Positions 1-10,507 are shown, counted from the first letter of the stretch. The stretch: 64,000 nucleotides of DNA from Pedobacter lusitanus (GCF_040026395.1 NZ_CP157278.1:4092001-4156000); one strand, 5' to 3'. Program-made: numbers and translations. Notes: a model not told the origin generated them from the letters alone.

Positions 1-75
1 TAGATTTGCTGTAGTGGTTATGCTGATCAGCACTAACAGCCCAGTTTGATGGAAAAAGCTGGTGTTTCTTTTCAT
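1..75 (-). CDS. N-terminus of an exported protein, cut by the window edge
   Basis: A minus-strand frame opens with ATG at 75 and stays open to the window edge (25 codons). It begins MKRNTSFF and continues into a hydrophobic stretch (GLLVLISITTTA), which looks like a Sec signal peptide. It would be divergent from the threonine operon, and the phased TTAAC array at 141-195 lies in its upstream region. The family cannot be known from 25 residues. The call rests only on the open frame and the signal-like start. Confidence 0.45.
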   Translation of the reverse strand, partial: MKRNTSFFHQTGLLVLISITTTANL

Positions 76-140
76 CGGATGTTAAATTGGTAATACAAGG
101 TATATTGTTTAATAATTAATTTAAATAAAGGACATGTTAT

Positions 141-195
141 TTAACTATTTTTAACAAGGATTAACATTTGTTAACACTGTTTAACGGTGGTTAAC
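141..195. repeat. Six TTAAC motifs at exact 10-bp spacing
   Basis: TTAAC occurs at 141, 151, 161, 171, 181 and 191, each separated by five variable bases. The ten-base pitch puts every copy on the same DNA face. The array sits between the divergent partial gene and the thr leader, so it is either a cooperative protein-binding array or a degenerate 10-bp tandem repeat. The function is unknown. Confidence 0.75.
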
Positions 196-287
196 AATTG
201 CCGGCTTGATGTCGTTCTTTTTTTATGATAATGATGTTGGTTAAAAGAGCTTTAAAAGCCGTTCAGATATTTTTTTTTCTCATTCAC

Positions 288-313
288 TTGCTTATTAGGA
301 AAATATAACTTTA
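288..313 (+). promoter_or_regulatory. Possible promoter of the thr operon
   Basis: TTG at 288-290 and TAACTTTA at 306-313 resemble the Bacteroidota TTG / TAnnTTTG promoter. The 15-base spacer is shorter than usual and the last base of the -7 box differs from consensus. The position, about 45 bases before the leader peptide ATG, is suitable. This is a weak call. Confidence 0.3.
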
Positions 314-355
314 CTTTATGGCATAGCGATAAAGAAGCAATATTGCTATGGACAT

Positions 356-436
356 ATGATAAATAATTCAACCCTTACATCCATTATTATTACCACCACC
401 GGGAAAGCCGGAGGCAGGTGTATATTGGTATATTAA
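356..436 (+). CDS. thrL: Threonine operon leader peptide
   Basis: A 26-residue ORF (ATG 356, TAA 434-436) contains the run STLTSIIITTTGKAGG, dense in Thr and Ile codons. That is the classic signature of a thr attenuation leader, where ribosome stalling on Thr/Ile codons decides whether a downstream terminator forms. A strong terminator hairpin begins 23 bases after its stop, and thrA starts 152 bases after the stop. The GGAGG at 410-414 lies just after the control codons and could pair with the CUUCC in the 5' arm of the terminator, giving a plausible antiterminator. That pairing is an inference. The gene is analogous in role to E. coli thrL, and no sequence homology is claimed. Confidence 0.8.
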   Translation: MINNSTLTSIIITTTGKAGGRCILVY

Positions 437-459
437 GAAAAATAAGAAACCATAAAAAA

Positions 460-494
460 GCGCCTTCCTCTAAACCGGAAGGCGCTTTTTTTTT
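460..494 (+). terminator. thr attenuator (intrinsic terminator)
   Basis: GCGCCTTCC at 460-468 pairs perfectly with GGAAGGCGC at 477-485 around an 8-base loop and is followed by nine T at 486-494. It lies between the leader peptide and thrA with no other gene in between, so it should act as the conditional terminator of threonine attenuation. Confidence 0.85.
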
Positions 495-588
495 GCCTAA
501 ACCTGTATGTGTCTGGTAAAACTGAAATTTTCAGAGGCTCATACGAAAACTATATGACTAAGAAACGTTAGACCAATAATTGAAAACT

Positions 589-3036
589 ATGAACATTCTA
601 AAATTCGGCGGTACTTCAGTAGGTTCAGCATCAGGTATCCGAACCCTGATCAGTATTCTCAGAGAAAGGGAACAGGGTGAATACCCGGTAGTTGTACTTT
701 CAGCAATGAGCGGAGTAACCAATCTGCTTCAGACCATGGCAGAAAAAGCAAAGGTAGCAGAAGAATATGCTGCAGAGCTAAAGGAAATTGAAGAAAAGCA
801 CTTCGGGGTTATTAAAGCCCTGCTTCCTGCTTCTGCCCAAAATCCTGTATTTACCAGGTTGAAAATATACTTCAATGAACTGGAGGATATCCTGCAATCT
901 GTCTATCATCTAAAAGAATTAAGTCCTCAGACCAGAGATTTAATCCTGAGTTTTGGAGAACGCTGTTCTGCTTTTATGATTAGTCATATTGCCAGACAGG
1001 ATTTTCCAGATGCATTGTGTGTAGATGGAGCTGAACTGATTAAGACTGACAGTAATTTTGGACAGGCAAAAGTAAATACACCATTGACAGAAAGCCTTAT
1101 TCAGGATTTCTATGAAGATAATAGAGATAAACTATTATTTGTTACCGGATTTATAGCCAGCAATGCCGAAGGTAGAACCACAACTTTGGGACGCGGTGGC
1201 AGCGATTTTACAGCTGCAATCTGGGGTTCTGCATTGAATGTAAATGAGATTGAAATATGGACTGATGTAGACGGAATGTTAACTGCCGATCCCAGGATGG
1301 TAGAAAAAGCATTTTCGTTACCTGAGCTGAGTTATACTGAAGCAATGGAGCTGTCTTACTTTGGGGCAAAAGTTATCTATCCCCCAACCATGACTCCGGC
1401 ATTTCTAAAGAAGATTCCTATTGTGATTAAGAATACCTTCAATAAAGATTTTAAAGGGACTTATATCCGTCATGGGGTAGATACTTCAGCATTACCTATT
1501 AAAGGGATTTCATCTATTGATGAAATCAGTATTCTGAATCTGTCCGGAAGCGGGATGGTTGGAAAAGCTGGTTTTAGCGGCAGGTTATTTTCTCTTTTGT
1601 CAAGAGAACAGATTAATGTAGTATTGATTACCCAGTCATCTTCAGAACACAGTATCACGTTCGCTGTAAAACCTGCAGATGCTTTAAGCGCACTGGCGAT
1701 TATCAGTAAAGAATTTGAGCTGGAATTACAGGCTAAAAAGCTGGAGTATCCACAAGTGGAGAATGGATTGGCCGTACTGGCCATTGTAGGCGAAAATATG
1801 AAACATACCCCAGGCATGTCCGGTAAATTATTTCATGCCCTGGGTAGAAACGGAGTTAATGTGCGGGCAATTGCACAAGGATCTTCAGAATATAATATAT
1901 CAGTTATTTTATCAAAAACTGATCTTTCAAAAGCAGTAAATGCCGTACATGATGCTTTCTTTGAGGATCTGAAAAAAACACTCCATGTGTTTTGTCTGGG
2001 TACAGGGAATATTGGTAAAACATTGTTCCGTCAGTTACTGGTTCAAAGTCCGCTTCTGGCTAAAAATAATGATCTCGAAGTTAAAGTGATGGGAATCAGT
2101 AATTCACGTCAGATGTATGTGAGTAAGACAGCAATGAATCTTGCTGACTGGGAAAATGAATTAAATACCAATGCCGAAAAAGCAGATCTGGCCTTATTTG
2201 TAAAGCAGATGAAAGCAATGAACCTGCCTAACTGTGTATTTGTAGATAATACTGCAAGTGCCAGCCCGGTAGACTTTTATCAGGAGATCCTGGAGTCCAG
2301 TATTTCGCTGGTTACCTGTAATAAAATCGGGAATTCTGCAGAATATGCGCAGTATGATGCTTTTAAAACAGCAGCTCGTAAATATGGAGTAGATTTTCAT
2401 TATGAGACAAATGTAGGAGCAGGGCTTCCGATTATCCGTACACTTAAAGATTTGATGCTGAGTGGTGATAATATCTTTAGTATCGAAGCTATTCTGTCAG
2501 GCACGATCTCTTTTATCTTTAATAATTTTAAAGACGATGTCCTTTTTCATGAGATTGTAAAAGAAGCTCAGGATAAAGGTTATACAGAGCCGGACCCCCG
2601 TGATGATCTGAATGGAAAAGATTTTATGCGTAAAATGCTGATTCTTGCCAGAGATGCTGGTTATCCACTGGAAGAAGCAGATGTAGCTCTGGAAAGTATG
2701 CTGCCGCCAGCTTGTATGGCCGCTGACAGTGTAGCCGATTTCTATCAGGAGCTTAAAAATAATGCAGCTTATTTTGAGGACTTAAAAACCCGGGCAGCTG
2801 CTGAGCATAAGGTATTGAGATATATCGGGAAACTGGAAAATGGAAAAGTAACTATCAATCTGCAAATGGTAGATGATACACATCCTTTTTATATGCTTTC
2901 GGGCAGCGACAATATTATTTCCTTTACTACAGACAGGTATAAAGCGCGTCCTCTGGTAGTTAAAGGGCCTGGCGCGGGTGCCGAAGTAACCGCTGCGGGC
3001 GTATTTGCAGATATTATAAACGTGGGTAAAAAATGA
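589..3036 (+). CDS. thrA: Bifunctional aspartokinase / homoserine dehydrogenase I
   Basis: The 815-residue fusion catalyses the first step of the aspartate pathway (aspartate to aspartyl phosphate) and the later reduction of aspartate semialdehyde to homoserine. The aspartokinase domain opens with KFGGTSVGS and contains GRGGSDFTA. Paired ACT-type regulatory domains follow at roughly residues 300-455, and the NAD(P)-binding dehydrogenase starts near residue 465 with GTGNIGKTL. I place the start at the ATG at 589, giving MNILKFGG as in other ThrA proteins. A TTG nine bases upstream extends the frame but is less likely. The gene is first in thrABC and overlaps thrB by four bases (ATGA). It is expected to be controlled by the upstream attenuator and by threonine feedback on the ACT domains. 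Confidence 0.96.
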   Translation: MNILKFGGTSVGSASGIRTLISILREREQGEYPVVVLSAMSGVTNLLQTMAEKAKVAEEYAAELKEIEEKHFGVIKALLPASAQNPVFTRLKIYFNELEDILQSVYHLKELSPQTRDLILSFGERCSAFMISHIARQDFPDALCVDGAELIKTDSNFGQAKVNTPLTESLIQDFYEDNRDKLLFVTGFIASNAEGRTTTLGRGGSDFTAAIWGSALNVNEIEIWTDVDGMLTADPRMVEKAFSLPELSYTEAMELSYFGAKVIYPPTMTPAFLKKIPIVIKNTFNKDFKGTYIRHGVDTSALPIKGISSIDEISILNLSGSGMVGKAGFSGRLFSLLSREQINVVLITQSSSEHSITFAVKPADALSALAIISKEFELELQAKKLEYPQVENGLAVLAIVGENMKHTPGMSGKLFHALGRNGVNVRAIAQGSSEYNISVILSKTDLSKAVNAVHDAFFEDLKKTLHVFCLGTGNIGKTLFRQLLVQSPLLAKNNDLEVKVMGISNSRQMYVSKTAMNLADWENELNTNAEKADLALFVKQMKAMNLPNCVFVDNTASASPVDFYQEILESSISLVTCNKIGNSAEYAQYDAFKTAARKYGVDFHYETNVGAGLPIIRTLKDLMLSGDNIFSIEAILSGTISFIFNNFKDDVLFHEIVKEAQDKGYTEPDPRDDLNGKDFMRKMLILARDAGYPLEEADVALESMLPPACMAADSVADFYQELKNNAAYFEDLKTRAAAEHKVLRYIGKLENGKVTINLQMVDDTHPFYMLSGSDNIISFTTDRYKARPLVVKGPGAGAEVTAAGVFADIINVGKK

Positions 3037-3968
3037 AGAATACAGTAAAGGTTTTTGCTCCGGCAACAGTAGCAAATGTAGTTTGCGGATTTGATGTTTT
3101 AGGTTTTGCTGTAAATGCACCCGGTGATGAAGTGATCATGCGGGTTACAGATAAACCAGGGGTGATCATTTCAAAAATCACGGGTGATGATGGCAGACTG
3201 CCTCTTAACCCGGCTAAAAATACAGTAAGTGCCAGCGTGCAGGATTACCTGAAACATATTGGCCGTACCGATATTGGAATTGATATTGAATTGCATAAAA
3301 AGATGCCTATCGGGAGTGGTTTAGGTTCAAGTTCGGCAAGTACAGTGGCAGGTTTGTTCGCTATAAATACATTGTTTGATAATCAGCTGACTAATCAGGA
3401 ACTCGTTCCTTTCGCAATGAAAGGCGAGGAGCTGGCATGTGGTTACGGCCATGCAGATAATGTTGCACCTGCTTTAATGGGCGGTTTTGTACTGGTAAGA
3501 AGTTATGAACCTCTTGATGTAATCAGTCTGCCTTTTCCGCAGGACATGTGTGCAGCCATTGTTTATCCGGAAGTTGATGTACCGACCAAAGACGCAAGAC
3601 AGATGATCCGTTCTAAAGTTTTACTGAAGGATGCGGTAAAGCAATGGGGAAATGTTGCAGGCCTGGTGACAGGTCTGTTTACCAGTGATTACGATTTGAT
3701 TGGCCGCAGTATGGTAGATGTACTGGTTGAGCCGACCAGGTCAATCCTGATTCCTGATTTTTATAAAATGAGGAGTATTGCAATGGAAATGGGCGCAGTA
3801 AGTTTCGGGATTTCCGGTTCAGGACCTTCAGTTTTTGCCCTGACCAAAGATCAGGATACGGCACATTTAATTACCCGTGCACTGCAAAAACAATTGGAAT
3901 CTATTCAGATTAACAGTCTTTCATTTGTATCACCGGTCAATAAAAAAGGCCCGGTTGTACTGGATTAA
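3033..3968 (+). CDS. thrB: Homoserine kinase
   Basis: This 311-residue GHMP-family kinase phosphorylates homoserine to O-phosphohomoserine. The glycine/serine-rich ATP loop PIGSGLGSSSASTVAG lies near residue 92, and a second GHMP motif (FGISGSGPSVFAL) is in the C-terminal third. The length is normal for ThrB. Its ATG overlaps the thrA stop (ATGA), which suggests translational coupling. thrC follows after 11 bases. Confidence 0.96.
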   Translation: MKNTVKVFAPATVANVVCGFDVLGFAVNAPGDEVIMRVTDKPGVIISKITGDDGRLPLNPAKNTVSASVQDYLKHIGRTDIGIDIELHKKMPIGSGLGSSSASTVAGLFAINTLFDNQLTNQELVPFAMKGEELACGYGHADNVAPALMGGFVLVRSYEPLDVISLPFPQDMCAAIVYPEVDVPTKDARQMIRSKVLLKDAVKQWGNVAGLVTGLFTSDYDLIGRSMVDVLVEPTRSILIPDFYKMRSIAMEMGAVSFGISGSGPSVFALTKDQDTAHLITRALQKQLESIQINSLSFVSPVNKKGPVVLD

Positions 3969-3979
3969 AAAACGCAAAC

Positions 3980-5296
3980 ATGAAATTATACAGTACTAAT
4001 AACCACGACCTGCGCATAGATTTTCAAACAGCTGTTTTCAATAGTATGCCACAGGATAAAGGCTTATATATGCCAGTTGAAATTCCTGTGCTTGATCAGG
4101 AATTTCTTCAGCATCTGGATCAGTATACACTGCCGGAAATTGCTTATAAAGTAGCTTCTGCATTACTGCATGATGATATTCCTGAAAATGATTTAAAAGC
4201 AATTATTGAAGATGCTATAAATTTCGAAGCACCTCTGCATCAGTTAAACGAACAGACTTATGTCCTTGAGTTATTTCATGGACCTTCATTAGCTTTTAAA
4301 GATTTCGGCGCAAGATTTATGAGCCGGATTATGGCTTACTTCCTGAAAGACGGCGAAGCTTTGCTGGATGTACTGGTGGCAACTTCCGGGGATACGGGAG
4401 GTGCGGTAGCCCTTGGTTTTCTTGGCGTACCTAATACCAGGGTGACCATCTTATATCCAAAAGGAAAGGTTAGTGAAATTCAGGAGTTACAGTTGTGCAG
4501 TAACGGTCACAATATCCGTGCAATTGAAATTGACGGTACTTTTGATGATTGCCAGCATCTGGTTAAACAGGCATTTGCCGATGATGAACTCAATGCACAG
4601 ATGAGGTTGACTTCGGCCAATTCAATTAATATTGCAAGGCTGATTCCGCAAACTTTCTATTATTTTAATACACTGGCCCAGTTATTCAGGGTGGGAAAAA
4701 GAGAAGTGGTTTTTTCTGTACCCAGTGGTAATTTTGGAAATATTGCTGCAGGTTTATTAGCTTATAAAATGGGCTTGCCGGTAAAGCAGTTTATAGCTTC
4801 CACCAATGTGAATGATACTGTTCCCCGTTTTTTGGAAACCGGTATCTATGAAACAAGACCTTCAGTCCAAACCTATGCCAATGCAATGGATGTAGGTGCA
4901 CCGAGCAACTGGGTAAGAATTATGGCATTATTCAATGAGCAGCGGGAAAATGTGCAGAAAATGGTGAAGAGCTACCGTTATTCAGATGAACAGACCGTTG
5001 AGGCAATAGCAGCTATTGATCAGCAATACGGTTATGTGGCTTGCCCGCATACGGCTATCGCCTGGCTGGGCATTCAGGAATATCAGCAAAACAATCCATC
5101 TGCTGGAGACACCTTTGTTTTCTTATCTACAGCGCATCCCTGTAAGTTCCCTGATATATTTGATGCAGAACTTGCAGCAAAGATCAGCATTCCTGAACAG
5201 GTCAGTGAATTGAAAAAGAAAGAGAAAATTGCTACGGCAATGCAAGCTGATTTCAATGCTTTCAAGACATTTTTACTGAAAACAAACCAGGATTAA
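3980..5296 (+). CDS. thrC: Threonine synthase
   Basis: This 438-residue PLP enzyme converts O-phosphohomoserine to threonine, the last step of the operon. The cofactor lysine is K107 in HGPSLAFKDFGARF. The phosphate-binding region is seen in SGDTGGAVALGF and in the later VPSGNFGNIAAG. It belongs to the shorter bacterial threonine synthase type. It is the last gene of thrABC and is followed within 14 bases by a symmetric terminator shared with the convergent lipoprotein gene. Confidence 0.96.
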   Translation: MKLYSTNNHDLRIDFQTAVFNSMPQDKGLYMPVEIPVLDQEFLQHLDQYTLPEIAYKVASALLHDDIPENDLKAIIEDAINFEAPLHQLNEQTYVLELFHGPSLAFKDFGARFMSRIMAYFLKDGEALLDVLVATSGDTGGAVALGFLGVPNTRVTILYPKGKVSEIQELQLCSNGHNIRAIEIDGTFDDCQHLVKQAFADDELNAQMRLTSANSINIARLIPQTFYYFNTLAQLFRVGKREVVFSVPSGNFGNIAAGLLAYKMGLPVKQFIASTNVNDTVPRFLETGIYETRPSVQTYANAMDVGAPSNWVRIMALFNEQRENVQKMVKSYRYSDEQTVEAIAAIDQQYGYVACPHTAIAWLGIQEYQQNNPSAGDTFVFLSTAHPCKFPDIFDAELAAKISIPEQVSELKKKEKIATAMQADFNAFKTFLLKTNQD

Positions 5297-5309
5297 TGAA
5301 TATTTACTG

Positions 5310-5347
5310 AATAAGCCTGTTTAAAATTCAGCAGGCTTATTTAATTT
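5310..5347. terminator. Bidirectional terminator between thrC and the META lipoprotein
   Basis: AATAAGCCTG at 5310-5319 pairs with CAGGCTTATT at 5332-5341. T-rich sequence follows on the plus strand, and the arm starts with A-rich sequence for the opposite strand. It separates convergent genes and includes the stop codon of the minus-strand gene. Confidence 0.75.
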
Positions 5348-5774
5348 TTTTGAATCGCATAATGGCAATATCGCCCATCATAAAATTCAAAATGGTATCT
5401 CCCTTAATCGTGTATTTATTCACTTTTTTCAGTGTTTCAAAAAAAACGGCTTCTCCTTCACCAGGACAGGCCATTTTTGTAACTGCCATAGGCTGATTAA
5501 AGTTAATAGACGTATCGTCAGCATTTAGTTTTCCGGAAAAAGAATTACAACTGCTATTGCCATTTACTTTTTTATCTGTAAGATCAAAAACCATTGTAGG
5601 TTTCCTGCCTGGATACAAACCATTAAAAGCGATTCTCGGTCCTGAGATATAACTCAGTTCCCAGGTTCCTCCAAGTTTAGATAAGTCTGAACTTGCTTCT
5701 ACTGTATTCTTTAAGGCATTACAGGACGTTAAAGTGCCCATAACCGTAAGTACCATCAATATCGTCCTTCTCAT
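5337..5774 (-). CDS. META-domain (HslJ-like) lipoprotein
   Basis: I choose the ATG at 5774, giving 145 residues that begin MRRTILMVLTVMGTLTSC, a signal peptide ending in a lipobox with Cys18. An upstream in-frame ATG at 5816 would bury the signal. The body carries the META/HslJ pattern: a GTWELSYI strand, then PTMVFDLTDKKVNGNSSCN and a late MACPGEG segment. HslJ-type proteins are outer-membrane or periplasmic lipoproteins linked to envelope stress and novobiocin resistance in E. coli. The role here is unproven. It converges with thrC. Confidence 0.8.
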   Translation of the reverse strand: MRRTILMVLTVMGTLTSCNALKNTVEASSDLSKLGGTWELSYISGPRIAFNGLYPGRKPTMVFDLTDKKVNGNSSCNSFSGKLNADDTSINFNQPMAVTKMACPGEGEAVFFETLKKVNKYTIKGDTILNFMMGDIAIMRFKKIK

Positions 5775-5848
5775 ATCGTTCTTTGTAGAGAACGAAATAT
5801 ACAAAGAATCTGCCAAAGATTTTCCCCGGGCAGAATCTGACAGGTAAA

Positions 5849-6802
5849 TTAGAAAACTGCGCGGGCAATTCTTTTGGTAGGTTCCGGATTACTCATCGTG
5901 TAAAAATGAAGTACCGGAGCTCCGAATTTTATTAACTCTTTGCACTGCTGTATCATCCATTCTATTCCAACCTCTTTTACATCCTTTTCATTTTTACATT
6001 CCTGTACTGCTTCTGTCAGATCTTCGGGTAAATCAATGTGAAATATTTTTGGCAAACTGATTAATTGTTTTGAAGAAGTGATCGGTTTGAGTCCGGGAAT
6101 TATGGGGACATTTATCCCATTTGCTCTGCATTGGGCAACAAAATCACAGTATTTGGCATTGTCGAAGAACATCTGAGTCACGATAAATTCTGCACCCATA
6201 TCTACTTTTTGCTTTAAGTATTTAAAGTCGGTTTTAAGATTCGGCGCTTCAAAATGTTTCTCCGGATAACCCGCAACACCAATACAGAAGTCTGTCTGGA
6301 AGGCCGAGTGATCTTCAAATAAATACTTCCCGTTATTCATGTCATTGACCTGGCCTAACAGATCGGTTGCATAAGCATGTCCGCCGGGAGTAGGAATAAA
6401 GGTTGAATCAGCATGTCTTGCATCTCCCCGTAAAACAAGCACATTGTCGATACCTAAAAACTGAAGATCTATCAGTGCATTTTCGGTCTCCTCTTTGGTA
6501 AAACCTCCGCAAATCAAATGAGGAACAGCATCTACTTTATATTTGTTCATGATAGCAGCACAGATCGCTACAGTTCCCGGGCGTTTACGATAAGAGACTT
6601 TTTCCAGCAGACCATTGTCATGCTGTTTATAGATATAGTCTTCTCTATGGTAAGTCACATCAATAAAAGGAGGATTAAACTCCATTAAGGGATCTATTGC
6701 GTCATAAATATCAGTAATGCTTTTTCCTTTAACCGGTGGCAGAAGTTCAAAAGAGAACAGGGTTTTACCTCTGGCGTTGTCTATGTGGTTGGTGATCTTC
6801 AT
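5849..6802 (-). CDS. metF: 5,10-methylenetetrahydrofolate reductase
   Basis: This 317-residue TIM-barrel flavoprotein reduces methylene-THF to methyl-THF, the methyl donor for MetH. Recognisable segments are the N-terminal FSFELLPP, DVTYHRED, the LVLRGDARH loop and FIVTQMFFDNAKY. The length matches bacterial MetF. It lies 18 bases downstream of metH on the same strand, so the two form a methionine-synthesis operon expected to be controlled by the SAM riboswitch upstream of metH. Confidence 0.95.
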   Translation of the reverse strand: MKITNHIDNARGKTLFSFELLPPVKGKSITDIYDAIDPLMEFNPPFIDVTYHREDYIYKQHDNGLLEKVSYRKRPGTVAICAAIMNKYKVDAVPHLICGGFTKEETENALIDLQFLGIDNVLVLRGDARHADSTFIPTPGGHAYATDLLGQVNDMNNGKYLFEDHSAFQTDFCIGVAGYPEKHFEAPNLKTDFKYLKQKVDMGAEFIVTQMFFDNAKYCDFVAQCRANGINVPIIPGLKPITSSKQLISLPKIFHIDLPEDLTEAVQECKNEKDVKEVGIEWMIQQCKELIKFGAPVLHFYTMSNPEPTKRIARAVF

Positions 6803-6820
6803 TTATGTTTTGTTGTGAGG

Positions 6821-9800
6821 TTAATAAGCTAAATTCGGGCTAAGCCATCTTTCTGTATCTTCAAGAGACATGTTTTTTCTGACTGCATATTCTTCCACCT
6901 GATCTTTGGTTATTTTTCCCAGGCCGAAATATCTTGATTGAGGATGTGAGAAATAAAAACCGCTTACTGCTGCGGTAGGGTACATCGCAAAACTTTCTGT
7001 CAGTCTGAGCCCGATTTTTTGTTCTGCTCCCAGTAAATCAAAAAGGGTTTCTTTTTCCGTATGATCCGGACAGGCTGGATAACCTGGTGCCGGACGGATT
7101 CCTGCATATTCTTCTTTGATCAGGTCCTCGTTGGTCAGCTGTTCATCCTGAGCATAACCCCAGTAATCCTTACGAACCAGTTCATGCAGATGTTCAGCAA
7201 ATGCTTCGGCAAGTCTGTCTGCCAGTGCTTTGGCCATAATACTGTTGTAATCATCGTAGTTGGCTTCAAACTCAGCTACCATTTCATCGCAGCCTATACC
7301 TGTTGTGACAGCGAAACCACCAAAATAGTCCTGAACACTATCTTCTTTTGACGCTACAAAGTCAGACAGAGCATAATAAGGTTCTCCGGCAACTTTCTCT
7401 GCCTGCTGACGCAGCGTGTGAATAGTTACAGGTTTACCATCTACATCTAAAATGATATCGTCTCCCTGAGCATGTGCCGGCCAGAAACCAATGACAGCTT
7501 TAGCTTTAAGTAATTTTTCATCAACAATTTTCTGCAGTAAAACCAGGGCGTCATCGTATAATTTTTTTGCCTCATCACCAACTGATTTGTCACTGAATAT
7601 CTTAGGGTAACTGCCTCTCAATTCCCAGGTATGGAAAAAAGGAGTCCAGTCAATATAGGGGACAAGAGTTTCCAGCGGAAAATCTTCAAACGTTTTTGTT
7701 CCTGTAAATTTAGGTGCCGGAGCAACCAGGGCAGGATCAATAGTGAATTTATCTGTTCTTGCTTCCGCTATTGATTTAAATCGTTTGTCATTACGCTTAT
7801 TTAAATGCGCTTCACGCGCTTTATCATATTCCTGTCGGATGGTATCAATATACGCATCCCGGGTATCTTCATTCATCAGCGTACTGCATACAGTCACACT
7901 TCTGGATGCATCCAGTACATGGATTGCCGGGCCGGAATAATTAGGCGCTATTTTTACAGCGGCGTGAATTCTTGAAGTCGTTGCTCCTCCGATTAGCAGC
8001 GGTACATTGAATCCTTCACGTTCCATTTCTTTGGCAAAGTGAACCATTTCATCCAGCGAAGGAGTGATTAATCCGCTCAGACCAATAATGTCTGCTTTGA
8101 TTTCCTTTGCTTTTTTAATGATTTCCTGAGCAGGAACCATCACCCCAAGATCAACGATTTCAAAGTTATTACAGGCTAGAACCACCCCTACAATATTTTT
8201 ACCAATATCATGAACATCACCTTTTACGGTGGCCAGTAATATCCTTCCGGCCGAGGAACTCTGGTTACCATCAGGATTATCCAGTTTCTCCTGTTCGATA
8301 AAGGGAAGCAGGTAGGCTACAGCTTTTTTCATTACCCTGGCTGATTTTACTACCTGTGGAAGGAACATCTTTCCTGCTCCGAATAAATCCCCTACGATAT
8401 TCATTCCGTCCATCAGCGGACCTTCAATTACCTGAATGGGTCTGTCGTATTTTTGTCTGGCTTCCTCTACATCGGCATCAAGATATTCTATGATTCCTTT
8501 GACCAGAGAGTGGGAGAGGCGGGATTCTACAGATTCTTTTCTCCACTCCTCATCCTTAACCAGTTCTTTCCCTTTGGTTTTTACAGTTTCAGCAAAATCT
8601 ACCAGGCGTTCCGTTGCGTCTTCCCGGCGGTTTAGCAGTACGTCTTCCACCCGTTCCAGTAAATCGGCAGGAATAGCCTCATAAACTTCCAGCATACCTG
8701 CATTCACAATACCCATATCCAGACCAGCTTTAATGGCATGGAAAAGAAAGGCAGAGTGCATTGCTTCACGTACTGTATTATTCCCTCTGAAAGAGAAAGA
8801 TATATTGGATACCCCGCCACTTACTTTCGCGTATGGAAGATTTTCTTTGATCCAGCGTGCTGCATTGATAAAGTCAACCGCATAATTATTATGTTCTTCC
8901 AGTCCGGTCGCTACTGTTAAGATGTTTGGATCAAAGATGATGTCTTCGGCCGGGAAGCCAATTTCGTCAACTAATATATCATAAGAACGTTTACAGATTT
9001 CTTTTCTGCGTTCAAAATTATCAGCCTGTCCATTTTCGTCAAAAGCCATCACCACTACAGCTGCACCGTAATTCATAATCTTACGTGCACTTTCACGGAA
9101 TTTATCTTCTCCTTCTTTCAGCGAGATGGAGTTCACAATACCTTTACCCTGCAGACATTTGAGACCATTTTCAATGACACTCCATTTAGAAGAATCGACC
9201 ATGATTGGCAGTTTGGAAATATCCGGTTCTGAAGCAATCAGATTAAGGAATTTAGTCATTGCTGCTTCAGAGTCAAGCATCCCCTCGTCCATGTTCACGT
9301 CAATAACCTGGGCACCACCCTCTACCTGTTGTCTGGCAACGGTCAGTGCGGCTTCATAATCACCACTTAAAATTAATTTGGAGAATTTCGGGGAGCCCGT
9401 GATATTGGTTCTTTCACCAATGTTGACAAACATGCTGTCGGGTGTGATGGTTACGGGTTCTAATCCGCTCAGGCGCAGATAACGTGGTATTTCTGGGATT
9501 GCTCTGGGAGTAACGTTTTTAGCTTTTGCAGCAATAGCTGCGATATGCTCTGGCGTAGTGCCACAACAACCACCCACAATATTGACAAAACCATGCTGAA
9601 TAAAATCTCCAACCATTGAAGCTGTTTCATTTGGCATTTCATCATAGGCTCCAAATTCGTTTGGTAATCCTGCATTTGGATAAGCAGATACATAACAGGG
9701 TGCCTTGGAAGACAGTTCCTCAATGTGAGGTCTCATGTCTTTTGCACCAAGGGCACAGTTGAAGCCAATACTTAGCGGGTTGGCATGAATGATAGAATTC

Positions 9801-10480
9801 AGGAATGCCTCTACCGTTTGTCCGGATAAAGTTCTGCCCGAAGCATCGGTAATCGTTCCGGAAATCATGATTTCAATTTTCCGGTCAATGACTTCCTCAT
9901 ATCTTTTGATAGCAAAAATGGCTGCTTTAGCATTCAGCGTATCAAAAATAGTCTCAATTAACAGTAAGTCAGAACCTCCGTCCACCAGACCTCTGACCTG
10001 TTCATAATAGGCGTCAACGAGTTCGTCAAAAGTTAAAGCCCTGAATCCCGGGTCATTTACATCAGGTGAAATGGATAAAGTACGGTTGGTAGGTCCCACG
10101 GCTCCTGCTACAAAACAGCTGCGGTCAGGATTGGCTGCCATGAACTCATTTACTGCTTCTTTGGCAATTTTAGCCCCTTCAAAGCTCATCTCATAATCCA
10201 GCTCTTCCATCTTGTAATCCGCAAGGGAGATCCGCTGCGTACTAAAAGTGTTGGTCTCAATAATGTCTGTACCTGCTTTGAGGTATTCTGTGTGTATAGC
10301 CTTGATAATATCCGGACGTGTAATATTCAGCAGGTCGTTATTACCTTTCACATCACATGGATGATCCTTAAAACGCTCTCCTCTGAAATCCTCTTCCGTC
10401 AGGACATAGCGCTGGATCATGGTGCCCATAGCACCATCAATGATTAGTATTCGTTTTCCAAGCTCTTCTCTTATGCTCAT
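6821..10480 (-). CDS. metH: Cobalamin-dependent methionine synthase
   Basis: This 1219-residue full-length MetH transfers the methyl group of methyl-THF to homocysteine through cobalamin. Domains in order are the homocysteine-binding barrel with zinc cysteines in [11 protein letters not shown] (about 305-315), the pterin domain starting near [15 protein letters not shown], the cobalamin cap, the B12-binding domain with [11 protein letters not shown] (the DxHxxG base-off histidine), and the C-terminal SAM-binding reactivation domain with [12 protein letters not shown]. It is unsplit, as in E. coli. It is first in metH-metF, and the 5' leader carries an S-box riboswitch. Confidence 0.97.
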   Translation of the reverse strand: MSIREELGKRILIIDGAMGTMIQRYVLTEEDFRGERFKDHPCDVKGNNDLLNITRPDIIKAIHTEYLKAGTDIIETNTFSTQRISLADYKMEELDYEMSFEGAKIAKEAVNEFMAANPDRSCFVAGAVGPTNRTLSISPDVNDPGFRALTFDELVDAYYEQVRGLVDGGSDLLLIETIFDTLNAKAAIFAIKRYEEVIDRKIEIMISGTITDASGRTLSGQTVEAFLNSIIHANPLSIGFNCALGAKDMRPHIEELSSKAPCYVSAYPNAGLPNEFGAYDEMPNETASMVGDFIQHGFVNIVGGCCGTTPEHIAAIAAKAKNVTPRAIPEIPRYLRLSGLEPVTITPDSMFVNIGERTNITGSPKFSKLILSGDYEAALTVARQQVEGGAQVIDVNMDEGMLDSEAAMTKFLNLIASEPDISKLPIMVDSSKWSVIENGLKCLQGKGIVNSISLKEGEDKFRESARKIMNYGAAVVVMAFDENGQADNFERRKEICKRSYDILVDEIGFPAEDIIFDPNILTVATGLEEHNNYAVDFINAARWIKENLPYAKVSGGVSNISFSFRGNNTVREAMHSAFLFHAIKAGLDMGIVNAGMLEVYEAIPADLLERVEDVLLNRREDATERLVDFAETVKTKGKELVKDEEWRKESVESRLSHSLVKGIIEYLDADVEEARQKYDRPIQVIEGPLMDGMNIVGDLFGAGKMFLPQVVKSARVMKKAVAYLLPFIEQEKLDNPDGNQSSSAGRILLATVKGDVHDIGKNIVGVVLACNNFEIVDLGVMVPAQEIIKKAKEIKADIIGLSGLITPSLDEMVHFAKEMEREGFNVPLLIGGATTSRIHAAVKIAPNYSGPAIHVLDASRSVTVCSTLMNEDTRDAYIDTIRQEYDKAREAHLNKRNDKRFKSIAEARTDKFTIDPALVAPAPKFTGTKTFEDFPLETLVPYIDWTPFFHTWELRGSYPKIFSDKSVGDEAKKLYDDALVLLQKIVDEKLLKAKAVIGFWPAHAQGDDIILDVDGKPVTIHTLRQQAEKVAGEPYYALSDFVASKEDSVQDYFGGFAVTTGIGCDEMVAEFEANYDDYNSIMAKALADRLAEAFAEHLHELVRKDYWGYAQDEQLTNEDLIKEEYAGIRPAPGYPACPDHTEKETLFDLLGAEQKIGLRLTESFAMYPTAAVSGFYFSHPQSRYFGLGKITKDQVEEYAVRKNMSLEDTERWLSPNLAY

Positions 10481-10507
10481 TCTCTGTGTTGATGGGTAGC
10501 CATTTGT

